NCBI GenBank assembly: GCA_964370035.1
Contig: CAYJGT010000048.1
Coordinates: 1-12,501 of the forward strand
DNA: 12,501 bases
Origin: CAYJHC01 sp964370035
GTDB lineage: Bacteria > Bacillota > Clostridia > Peptostreptococcales > Anaerovoracaceae
Direction of reading: 5' to 3'
Each line of letters begins with the position of its first letter. The stretch's first letter is position 1. The notes beneath the pieces are model-generated. The model saw only the letters and a program-made list of their open reading frames with translations, was not told where the DNA came from and did not search any database. A program made the translations under genes and the position numbers. Of the stretch, positions 1-6,202 are shown piece after piece.

Positions 1-1269
1 TTTAGATGGCCAGAAAAAAACTTTCCTACCAAAGAAACTTTAGACAAATACTTTCCTGATCAACCAGTATTATTATTAAATGCTGAAGCTCATAATGGAT
101 GGGTAAATTCAAAGGCATTAGAAGTAGCAGGAATAGATAAGGATACAGAAAATCCATTTGGCGGAGAAATAAGACGAGATGAAAATGGAGAAGCTACAGG
201 CTTTTTATATGAGTCGGCTATAGCATTGGTTTCTAAGTTTGCTTTAGACTTTGATGAAGAAGTAGAAAAAGACTTTATTAGAAACTTTATTAAAACAGCC
301 TTACCTCTTGGCATTACATCTGTAGTTGATGTTCAGCCGTATTTTGGTAGAGATTTAGGTAACCCAGAAGTTTTAAAGAAGATGGAAGATGATGGAGAAC
401 TAACATTAAGGGTACATAGCGCAACTAACCTTTTTGGAGATTTAGACAAAGCAAAAGAAAATACCAATATCTATAAGACTGAAAAAATTAGAATGAATCT
501 ATTAAAACAGTTTGTAGATGGAGTAATTCCTACACATACTGCCTTAATGCTTGAAGATTATCATGACGCTCCAGGAAACAAAGGAACTCAATTAAACGAA
601 TTAAGCCAATTTAAGTCAGCAATTGAAGAAGCACATAAGAGAGAACTTTCTGTGAAAATCCATGCAATTGGAGACTATGCCATACGATTTACCCTAGACT
701 GTTTTGAAAATGCTATTAAAAAATATGGCAAAAATAAAGCTAGACATGCTATTGAACATTGTGAAATGGTGGATGATGCAGACTTTAAACGTTTTGGAGA
801 GCTAGGAATTATTCCTTCGGTACAACCAGAACATTTAGGATTAATACCTAGCTGGGAAGAAGAAGAATATAGAACTGTATTAGGGGAAGAGATGGCGGCC
901 AAAACCTGGAGTTTCAAAAGATTATTGGAAGAAGCAGGAGTTCTTGCCCTAGGCAGTGATTGTCCAGTAGTTGATAATAACCCATTCAATGAACTTCATA
1001 GAGGATTAACTAGAGAGCATGATGATGGACTCCCAGAAGGTGGATGGAACCCTTCTCAGAAACTTACTATGGCAGAGTTAATAAAAGCCTATACATATGG
1101 TTCTGCCTTTTCAGTTAGCAGAGAAAAGGAAATGGGAACTTTAGAAGAAGGGATGCTTGCAGATATTGCAGTAATTGATAGAAATCTTTTTGAGGTTTCC
1201 CCTCAGGAAGTTAGAACTGCAGAGGTAATTACTACTATTATGGATGGCAAAGTAGTATTTGAAAAGTAG
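1..1269 (+). CDS. YtcJ-like metal-dependent amidohydrolase (Amidohydro_3), 5'-truncated by window edge
   Basis: The frame is open from base 1, so the gene starts before the window. 422 residues are visible; family members are usually about 530-570, so roughly 110-150 N-terminal residues are missing. The visible part begins with family-typical sequence (a LLLNAEAHNGWVNSKAL segment) and carries the TIM-barrel metal and catalytic motifs HAIGD, RHAIEHCE and LGSDCPV, with the usual C-terminal beta-sandwich end (LADIAVID, then DGKVVFEK). The missing part would hold the first HxH metal motif. Family members are cytoplasmic zinc hydrolases acting on amide or C-N bonds of mostly unknown substrates, so the substrate is not assigned. 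An ATG or TTG inside the visible part, such as TTG 226, is not the start because conserved family sequence lies upstream of it. The gene is followed by a structured 3' region and a terminator at 1414-1454. Confidence 0.9.
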   Translation, partial: FRWPEKNFPTKETLDKYFPDQPVLLLNAEAHNGWVNSKALEVAGIDKDTENPFGGEIRRDENGEATGFLYESAIALVSKFALDFDEEVEKDFIRNFIKTALPLGITSVVDVQPYFGRDLGNPEVLKKMEDDGELTLRVHSATNLFGDLDKAKENTNIYKTEKIRMNLLKQFVDGVIPTHTALMLEDYHDAPGNKGTQLNELSQFKSAIEEAHKRELSVKIHAIGDYAIRFTLDCFENAIKKYGKNKARHAIEHCEMVDDADFKRFGELGIIPSVQPEHLGLIPSWEEEEYRTVLGEEMAAKTWSFKRLLEEAGVLALGSDCPVVDNNPFNELHRGLTREHDDGLPEGGWNPSQKLTMAELIKAYTYGSAFSVSREKEMGTLEEGMLADIAVIDRNLFEVSPQEVRTAEVITTIMDGKVVFEK

Positions 1270-1273
1270 AAGT

Positions 1274-1309
1274 TATTAACAAGCAGAACGAAGTGCCTAC
1301 TTGTTAATA
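1274..1309 (+). repeat. Perfect 10-bp inverted repeat just after the amidohydrolase stop
   Basis: TATTAACAAG (1274-1283) is the exact reverse complement of CTTGTTAATA (1300-1309), with a 16-nt loop. It begins 5 nt after the stop codon. No U-tract follows, so it is not a standard terminator by itself. It could be a 3'-end stability hairpin upstream of the real terminator at 1414-1454. A second, weaker imperfect hairpin can be drawn at 1339-1377. Confidence 0.5.
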
Positions 1310-1413
1310 GATATGAAAAATAAAATTTCGAGCTGCATCTTTCACCCTACATCATAAAATGTAAGGAATTTCGAAAGGCTTTAGAAATAGAATATTAAAT
1401 TGTTAAGTGAAAG

Positions 1414-1454
1414 CTTCCATGTTTAACCTTTTGTTTAAACGTGGAAGTTTTTTT
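1414..1454 (+). terminator. Rho-independent terminator after the amidohydrolase
   Basis: A 13-bp stem, CTTCCATGTTTAA (1414-1426) with TTAAACGTGGAAG (1435-1447), has one G-U pair and an 8-nt loop, followed directly by seven T residues (1448-1454). It separates the amidohydrolase unit from the promoter of the next gene at 1494. Confidence 0.88.
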
Positions 1455-1493
1455 ACAATTATGAAGAGAAAATCGCATAATACTAATAAACTC

Positions 1494-1523
1494 TTGACGG
1501 TACTTCAATATCTTTGATAAAAT
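1494..1523 (+). promoter_or_regulatory. Sigma-A-like promoter for EBP1-lysO unit
   Basis: TTGACG (1494-1499) and TAAAAT (1518-1523) are separated by 18 nt, five of six matches to each consensus box. The expected transcription start is about 1530, just before the ribosome binding site of EBP1. This makes a start at GTG 1531 unlikely. It lies 40 nt after the upstream terminator, consistent with a new transcription unit. Confidence 0.6.
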
Positions 1524-1536
1524 AGAAGAAGTGTAT

Positions 1537-1542
1537 GGAGGT
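1537..1542 (+). promoter_or_regulatory. Ribosome binding site that fixes the EBP1 start
   Basis: GGAGGT ends 3 nt before ATG 1546. The spacing is short but the site is strong. It lies inside the reading frame opened by GTG 1531, so the upstream GTG would have only a weak purine-rich AGAAGAA stretch as a binding site. Confidence 0.6.
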
Positions 1543-1545
1543 AAT

Positions 1546-2922
1546 ATGGTTAATCTAAATAGCAAACTATATAATAAAATATTGGAGGCAGTTAATGGAG
1601 TTATTCTAATCGATATGGATGGGATAATTAAGTATATTACAAAGCAATGCACAGAATACTTAAAAGTTGACTACAATGGAGCAGTTGGAAGCCACGTGCT
1701 TGAAGTCTTTCCTGACTCAAAAATGGTGGAAAATCTAGGAATTACTGAGCCAGTAAAGGTTTTTTATCATATTCATGACAAAACCGGAGTTAGTATGAAT
1801 GTTCCTATATATGAAAATGGAAAAAAAGTAGGAATCTTAGAGTATGATATATTTCTCTCTGGAGAAATTATGGACGAATATTATGATAAATATAATTTGT
1901 TTAATAATGATACAATTGATTATTATAGAGAAGAAGTGAAAAATCTTAGAGGAACTAAATACTCAATAAATAATTTGGTAGGAACCTCTCCCAAGATGCA
2001 AAAAGTTAGAGAATTAATAATGCACGCAGCTAGAACTTCTTCAACAGTACTTATTAGTGGCGAAACAGGAACAGGGAAAGAAGTAGTTGCCCATGCAATT
2101 CACAATCTTAGCTCTAGAAAAAATAAAGATTTGATAAGGATTAATGCGGCAACAATTCCAGAAAGTATAGCTGAATCAGAATTGTTTGGTTATGAAGGTG
2201 GAACTTTTACTGGAGCGAGTAAAGAAGGAAAAATTGGTAAATTTGAAATAGCCAATAAAGGTACTTTGTTCATTGATGAAATTAATCAGCTTCCTATATC
2301 ATTACAGCCAAAACTTCTTAGAGTCCTTCAAGAAAAAGAAATAGATAGGGTAGGGGGAACGAAAAGTATTCCTATAGATACAAGAATAATTGTTGCTAGC
2401 AATAAAGACTTGTTAGAAATGACTAAAGCTGGAGATTTTAGGCTAGATTTATACTATAGACTTAATGTAGTTGAAATAAAAATGCCTAACTTAAGAGAAC
2501 GAAAAGAGGATATCCCAGCGATAGTAGATGATTTAGTAAACAAATTAAACCATCAAATGGGTAGAAATATTCAAAAAATTAGTGATGATATAATGAAAAT
2601 TCTTGTTAATAGGGAATGGCCAGGTAATATCAGAGAATTACAAAACGCAATAGAAAGAGCAATAAACTATGCTGATGGAGAAGTTCTTTTAGAAGAACAT
2701 TTTAGTTGGAAAGAAGAAGAAAAAATAGATTTTGGAAAGTATGAAGTAAATCCAATAGAAGAGGCAAAAAAAGAAGTTGAAAAGCGACTTATACTAGAGT
2801 CCCTTAAGGTTACGAATTACAATAAAACAGAAGCTGCAAAGTTGTTAAAAATTTCCAGACCTCTGTTGTATCAAAAAATTGAAAGATTAGATTTAGAAAT
2901 CCCCAAAAACACAGAAGATTAA
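1546..2922 (+). CDS. Sigma-54-dependent transcriptional activator, PAS-AAA+-Fis (EBP1)
   Basis: This 458-residue bacterial enhancer-binding protein has a PAS-like sensor at about residues 5-105, an AAA+ sigma-54 activation domain at about 143-375 and a Fis-type helix-turn-helix at about 425-450 (NKTEAAKLLKISRPLLYQK). Visible motifs are Walker A GETGTGKE (172-179), the sigma-54-contact loop as GTFTGA (219-224; consensus GAFTGA), Walker B GTLFIDE and the arginine-finger region FRLDLYYRLNV. There is no receiver domain, so it should respond to a ligand or redox signal through PAS rather than to a histidine kinase. ATG 1546 is chosen for its GGAGGT site and the promoter position; GTG 1531 is the alternative. 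It lies 18 nt upstream of the split lysO genes, so co-transcription is likely. Family and mechanism are clear. Its signal and target promoter are unknown, and no sigma-54 promoter is visible before lysO. Confidence 0.93.
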   Translation: MVNLNSKLYNKILEAVNGVILIDMDGIIKYITKQCTEYLKVDYNGAVGSHVLEVFPDSKMVENLGITEPVKVFYHIHDKTGVSMNVPIYENGKKVGILEYDIFLSGEIMDEYYDKYNLFNNDTIDYYREEVKNLRGTKYSINNLVGTSPKMQKVRELIMHAARTSSTVLISGETGTGKEVVAHAIHNLSSRKNKDLIRINAATIPESIAESELFGYEGGTFTGASKEGKIGKFEIANKGTLFIDEINQLPISLQPKLLRVLQEKEIDRVGGTKSIPIDTRIIVASNKDLLEMTKAGDFRLDLYYRLNVVEIKMPNLRERKEDIPAIVDDLVNKLNHQMGRNIQKISDDIMKILVNREWPGNIRELQNAIERAINYADGEVLLEEHFSWKEEEKIDFGKYEVNPIEEAKKEVEKRLILESLKVTNYNKTEAAKLLKISRPLLYQKIERLDLEIPKNTED

Positions 2923-2940
2923 TTTCAGTAAGGAGAGAGA

Positions 2941-3252
2941 ATGGCTTTATTAGTATGGTATTTAAGTGTAGCAGTAGTAGGTTACCTTATAGGTAGTGTA
3001 ATCAGAAAAAAGAAAAGCGATAAATACAAAATCTCTTGGGTAGGCCCTTTTCAGACAGTATTGATTATTATTATGATATTATCTATGGGGATTCGCCTTG
3101 GAACAAATGAGGATGTAGTTAAAGGGTTAGGAACTATTGGGCTTTCAGGCTTGATTACAGCACTAGCAGCTATGACCGGAAGCGTAATAGCTGTATTTTT
3201 TGTGAGAAAACTTATGAAAATTAACAGGAAAGGAGAAAAGGCAAATGACTAG
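2941..3252 (+). CDS. lysO: LysO lysine exporter, N-terminal half (split gene, first part)
   Basis: This 103-residue membrane protein has three probable transmembrane helices (about 3-20, 35-52 and 62-90) with a basic loop (RKKKSDKYK) after the first. It aligns by eye with the N-terminal third of E. coli LysO (YbjE), which I know as a 299-residue single-chain lysine exporter. Shared features are the VGYLI motif near residue 13 and the MGIxL motif near the middle. In many Clostridia the family occurs as two adjacent genes, as here; 103 + 197 residues equals the single-chain length. AAGGAG (2930-2935) precedes the ATG by 5 nt. It overlaps the next gene by 8 nt, so the halves are probably translationally coupled and form one transporter. 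Exact substrate (lysine or analogues such as thialysine) is inferred from the family. Confidence 0.85.
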   Translation: MALLVWYLSVAVVGYLIGSVIRKKKSDKYKISWVGPFQTVLIIIMILSMGIRLGTNEDVVKGLGTIGLSGLITALAAMTGSVIAVFFVRKLMKINRKGEKAND

Positions 3253-3838
3253 AAGTATAATCATTTCGGTAATCATTGGAATCCTAATAGGATATTTCTT
3301 TTTTCCAGCTTCATTATTGCCATATACAGAATACCTTTTAGTTGGAGGTTTATCAATAATCATTTTATTTGTAGGAATTGAGCTTGGGATAGAAGGAACT
3401 GTAATTGATAACTTTAAAAAAGTAGGAATTAGAATATTAGCAATTCCTGTTGCAATTGTACTAGGAACCTTATTAGGAGTAATGGTAACTTCTTTATTTT
3501 TGCCCATTACCCTAAAAGAAAGTTTGATGATTGGCTCTGGGTTTGGTTGGTATACAATGGCGCCCATTATGCTATCTACTTACTCAGAAGTAGTTGGGGC
3601 AATATCATTTATGCATAATGTTATAAGGGAAGTTCTAGGAATAATTCTAATTCCTATTGTGGCTAAAAAAATAGGATATGTAGAAACAACAGCTTTACCA
3701 GGAGCTTCAACTATGGATGTGGCTTTGCCTGTAATTGAAAGAAGCACTAGTCCTAATGTGGTGGTCTATTCTTTTGTTGTTGGAGTGTTTTTATCAATAA
3801 CGGTACCTATACTTGTACAATTTTTCCTTAATTTATAG
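3245..3838 (+). CDS. lysO: LysO lysine exporter, C-terminal half (split gene, second part)
   Basis: This 197-residue polytopic membrane protein matches the C-terminal two thirds of E. coli LysO. Shared segments include SGFGWY (here GSGFGWYTM), IREVLGIILIP and GASTMDVALPV. The two intramembrane acidic residues reported as needed for export in E. coli LysO (E233 and D261, 28 apart) correspond here to E129 and D158 (29 apart), so transport chemistry looks intact. ATG 3245 lies inside the end of the first half (8-nt overlap) and is preceded by AAAGGAG-like sequence. The pair probably exports lysine or a related basic amino acid, which in an amino-acid-using anaerobe would relieve excess from peptide uptake. 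No terminator with a clean U-tract is visible directly after the stop. Confidence 0.88.
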   Translation: MTRSIIISVIIGILIGYFFFPASLLPYTEYLLVGGLSIIILFVGIELGIEGTVIDNFKKVGIRILAIPVAIVLGTLLGVMVTSLFLPITLKESLMIGSGFGWYTMAPIMLSTYSEVVGAISFMHNVIREVLGIILIPIVAKKIGYVETTALPGASTMDVALPVIERSTSPNVVVYSFVVGVFLSITVPILVQFFLNL

Positions 3839-3906
3839 ATTCGGAGCATCTCAACTTAGGGCATTATATTAGTTGGAATAAGGCATACTAGGTAAGAATG
3901 TATAAT

Positions 3907-3931
3907 ATAAATAATCCGAAGGATTATTTAT
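3907..3931 (+). repeat. Hairpin A: 11-bp perfect stem with GAA loop
   Basis: ATAAATAATCC (3907-3917) and GGATTATTTAT (3921-3931) are exact reverse complements around a 3-nt GAA loop. No U-tract follows. Hairpin B has the same C-GAA-G apex. Confidence 0.75.
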
Positions 3932-3933
3932 TC

Positions 3934-3970
3934 GGCATTTTCGCATTGCAAGTACAGCAAGGCGAAAGCC
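3934..3970 (+). repeat. Middle hairpin with GC-rich imperfect stem
   Basis: GGC (3934-3936), TTTCGC (3939-3944) and TTGC (3946-3949) pair with GCAA (3957-3960), GCGAAA (3962-3967) and GCC (3968-3970). This gives 13 pairs with a 2-nt bulge and one A-G mismatch around a 7-nt loop. Its GC content is high against the A+T-rich surroundings, which suggests a selected structure or a repeat element. Confidence 0.65.
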
Positions 3971-3980
3971 ATACAACCTC

Positions 3981-4007
3981 TTTATATTAGACGAAGTCTA
4001 ATATAAA
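3981..4007 (+). repeat. Hairpin B: 12-bp perfect stem with GAA loop
   Basis: TTTATATTAGAC (3981-3992) and GTCTAATATAAA (3996-4007) are exact reverse complements around a GAA loop. TTTATATTA (3981-3989) could instead pair with TAATATAAA at 3903-3911, because that sequence is repeated there. Two mutually exclusive folds are therefore possible. Confidence 0.75.
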
Positions 4008-4125
4008 TAATCTTTAGTAAACTTGAAATAGTTAGATTAAATAGTTAATAATGTGTTCGACTAAATTTTTATAAAGATTATCGAACAGTAAAAATAGCAA
4101 GTGTAATATAAAATAGGAGAAAAAA

Positions 4126-4974
4126 ATGAGCAAAAACAAAATGGACTTTTTTAGTGGTAGCAGTAATTATGTAGTGACAGAAAGTTTAAAGTCGTCTGTA
4201 AATGTGGCAATTGCCCTTGAGAAGCCTTTATTAATTAAAGGGGAACCAGGCACAGGAAAGACTATGCTAGCTGAGGCCATTTCAGAGGCTTTAGGGAAAA
4301 AGCTAGTAATATGGGGAATTAAATCTACAACTAAGGCACAGGACGGTCTTTATGTTTACGACACAGTACAGAGACTATATGATAGCCAGTTTGGAGAGGG
4401 AAATGTAGCGGATATAAAGGAGTATATTAAGTTAGGAAAGCTAGGAGAAGCCTTTTCTTCAGACGAGCAGGTAGTATTATTAATAGATGAAATTGATAAG
4501 GCTGACTTAGAGTTCCCAAATGACTTATTGTGGGAACTTGACAAGATGGAGTTTTATGTAAACGAGACTAGAGAGACAATTAAAACAAAACATAGACCTA
4601 TAGTTATTATTACTTCTAATGCAGAAAAAGAACTTCCTGATGCATTTCTAAGGCGTTGTATCTTCCACTATATTGAATTTCCAACAATAGATAAGATGCG
4701 TGAGATCATTGAAGTTCATTTTGATAGTGTTGAAGAAAAATTATGTGAGAGCGCATTAAAATCATTTTATGAACTAAGAGAAATGGATGATTTACAAAAG
4801 AAACCAAGTACTTCAGAACTACTGGACTGGTTACAAGCCTTAATAATTTCTGGTGTAGATGTAGAGGATATTGCTAAGGAAGTACCTTTTGTTGGCGTAC
4901 TTCTAAAAAAGAATCAGGATATTGAAGTAATGGGAGAGATAAAGAAAAAAGGTTATTCTCTAAAAAGGTGGTAG
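4126..4974 (+). CDS. MoxR-family AAA+ ATPase
   Basis: This 282-residue protein is a single AAA+ module. Walker A is GEPGTGKT (39-46), Walker B is VVLLIDEIDKAD (116-127), the sensor-1 region is IVIITSN, and the arginine-finger region is LPDAFLRRC, which is the MoxR pattern. The C-terminal helical lid follows. MoxR ATPases act as chaperone-like motors with a VWA partner, inserting metal cofactors or activating enzyme complexes; CoxD/CoxE for CO dehydrogenase is the known paradigm. Here the VWA partner follows after 8 nt. ATG 4126 is preceded by AGGAGA with a 5-nt gap. The client is unknown; the gene order suggests a link with EBP2 and possibly its sigma-54 operon. Family assignment is firm, role inferred. 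Confidence 0.92.
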   Translation: MSKNKMDFFSGSSNYVVTESLKSSVNVAIALEKPLLIKGEPGTGKTMLAEAISEALGKKLVIWGIKSTTKAQDGLYVYDTVQRLYDSQFGEGNVADIKEYIKLGKLGEAFSSDEQVVLLIDEIDKADLEFPNDLLWELDKMEFYVNETRETIKTKHRPIVIITSNAEKELPDAFLRRCIFHYIEFPTIDKMREIIEVHFDSVEEKLCESALKSFYELREMDDLQKKPSTSELLDWLQALIISGVDVEDIAKEVPFVGVLLKKNQDIEVMGEIKKKGYSLKRW

Positions 4975-4982
4975 GTAAATAG

Positions 4983-6176
4983 ATGTTTTTAGAATTTTTT
5001 TACTTATTAAGAGCGAGAGGCCTTAAAGTATCATTTAATGAATGGATGGTGCTTGTAGAAGCCTTGGATAAAGGGTTTGCAAAGTCTAGCTTAACTGGAT
5101 TCTACAACCTTTGCAAAAGCTTATTGATTATCCATGAAGCAGACTATGATAAGCTAGACTTGGTATTTGCTGAGTATTTTCATGGAATCGAAACTCCAGA
5201 AGATATTCCAGAGGAATTTTTGGACTGGTTAAACAGCGATGTGAGAACAAGAGACATAAACGACAAAAAGCTTCAAGAGAAGATAGAAATGGAATTAGAT
5301 GAGCTTCTAAAGATGTTCGAAGAGAGAAAAGAAGAGCAAAAAGAACGCCATGACGGAGGAAATTACTGGATTGGAACCGGTGGTACCTCAAAAATGGGAC
5401 ACAGTGGGTATAATAACCAAGGAATAAGAGTAGGTGGCCCAGGAAGACATCAGTCAGCAGTTCAGGTTGCAGGGGAGAGACACTTTAAAGACTTTAGAGA
5501 AGATGAAATATTAAATCTAAGGCAGTTTCAGATGGCCTTTAGAAAGTTAAGACAGTATTCTTCAAGAGTAGATACTGCAAAGACTGAATTAGATGTAGAG
5601 GGGACAGTAAGTGCAACATCAGATAATGGAGGCTTACTAGAAATCGTATACGATAAGCCGAGAAAAAATACTGTAAAGTTGTTGCTCCTAATTGACTCTG
5701 ATGGTTCAATGCTTAGATTTAGTTCTTTGTGTAATACTTTATTTCAAGCGGTGAACAAGTCTACGCACCTAAAGGATTTAAAAGTTTACTATTTTCATAA
5801 TGCTATATATGACAATTTGTATACTACACCTTACTGTAAAAGAGGGGATTGGATAGATACAAAGTGGGTGTTAAACAACTTAGATAGTGAGTACAAGGTT
5901 ATATTTGTTGGAGATGCATCTATGGCTCCATCTGAGCTATTTAGAAAAGGTGGAAACTCATATATTGGATTGTATAATGATGAGACTGGTATGGAGTGGC
6001 TAAATAAATTTGATAAGAAATATAAGAAAAAAGTATGGTTAAACCCAATCAAGGAAGAACAATGGGAGTGGGCATATGGATCTTATACAATACAGTCCAT
6101 TAGAGGTATATTCGACATGTACCCATTGACATTAGAAGGACTAGACAGAGGAATAAAGAAGCTTTTGGTGAAATAA
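4983..6176 (+). CDS. CoxE-like VWA domain protein, partner of the MoxR ATPase
   Basis: This 397-residue protein has an N-terminal helical region (about 1-110) with a charged, coiled-coil-prone stretch near 100-120 (KIEMELDELLKMFEERKEE), then a glycine-rich linker (about 122-155) and a C-terminal von Willebrand A fold from about 230. The MIDAS metal site reads DSDGSM (238-243) where the usual motif is DxSxS, so an Asp stands at the first Ser position. A later acidic site lies in VGDASM. Architecture matches the CoxE-like proteins that pair with MoxR ATPases in the cytoplasm. It starts 8 nt after the MoxR gene stop, with AGGTGG overlapping the end of that gene, so coupling is likely. EBP2 follows after 26 nt. 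Family is clear; the client enzyme is not. Confidence 0.88.
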   Translation: MFLEFFYLLRARGLKVSFNEWMVLVEALDKGFAKSSLTGFYNLCKSLLIIHEADYDKLDLVFAEYFHGIETPEDIPEEFLDWLNSDVRTRDINDKKLQEKIEMELDELLKMFEERKEEQKERHDGGNYWIGTGGTSKMGHSGYNNQGIRVGGPGRHQSAVQVAGERHFKDFREDEILNLRQFQMAFRKLRQYSSRVDTAKTELDVEGTVSATSDNGGLLEIVYDKPRKNTVKLLLLIDSDGSMLRFSSLCNTLFQAVNKSTHLKDLKVYYFHNAIYDNLYTTPYCKRGDWIDTKWVLNNLDSEYKVIFVGDASMAPSELFRKGGNSYIGLYNDETGMEWLNKFDKKYKKKVWLNPIKEEQWEWAYGSYTIQSIRGIFDMYPLTLEGLDRGIKKLLVK

Positions 6177-6202
6177 GATTTTAATGAAAGTGATGGAAAA
6201 TT

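Larger units (their letters stand above)
3839..4125. other. 287-nt gene-free region between lysO and moxR-like gene, rich in hairpins
   Basis: No reading frame of note lies here. It holds three consecutive hairpins (3907-3931, 3934-3970, 3981-4007), listed separately, and a 14-nt direct repeat TAATATAAATAATC at 3903-3916 and 3999-4012. A perfect TATAAT occurs at 3901-3906 without a clear -35 box. TTGAAA (4023-4028) with a poor -10 (TAATAA, 4046-4051) is another weak promoter candidate. TGTTCGA (4054-4060) and TCGAACA (4081-4087) form a 7-bp inverted repeat with a 20-nt spacer, operator-like, upstream of the MoxR-like gene. No exact sigma-54 promoter facing the downstream gene was found. Confidence 0.6.

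Noticed and set aside
226..228. TTG 226 as the start of the amidohydrolase
   Set aside because: The frame is open to base 1 and the upstream part encodes conserved family sequence, so the gene is cut by the window edge.
675..989. Minus-strand 104-codon reading frame opposite the amidohydrolase
   Set aside because: It is a shadow of a conserved coding region with Ser-rich translation and no motif.
1531..1545. GTG 1531 as the start of EBP1
   Set aside because: It lies right at the expected transcription start and has no good ribosome binding site, while GGAGGT sits just before ATG 1546.
3163..3567. Minus-strand 134-codon reading frame opposite lysO
   Set aside because: It lies wholly opposite two well-supported overlapping genes, has low-complexity Ile/Pro/Thr-rich composition and no recognisable domain.
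3932..3950. GGCATTTTCGCATTGC on the plus strand as a sigma-54 promoter for the MoxR-like gene
   Set aside because: GG and GC are 12 nt apart instead of 10, a spacing that sigma-54 does not tolerate; the sequence is better explained as a hairpin arm.
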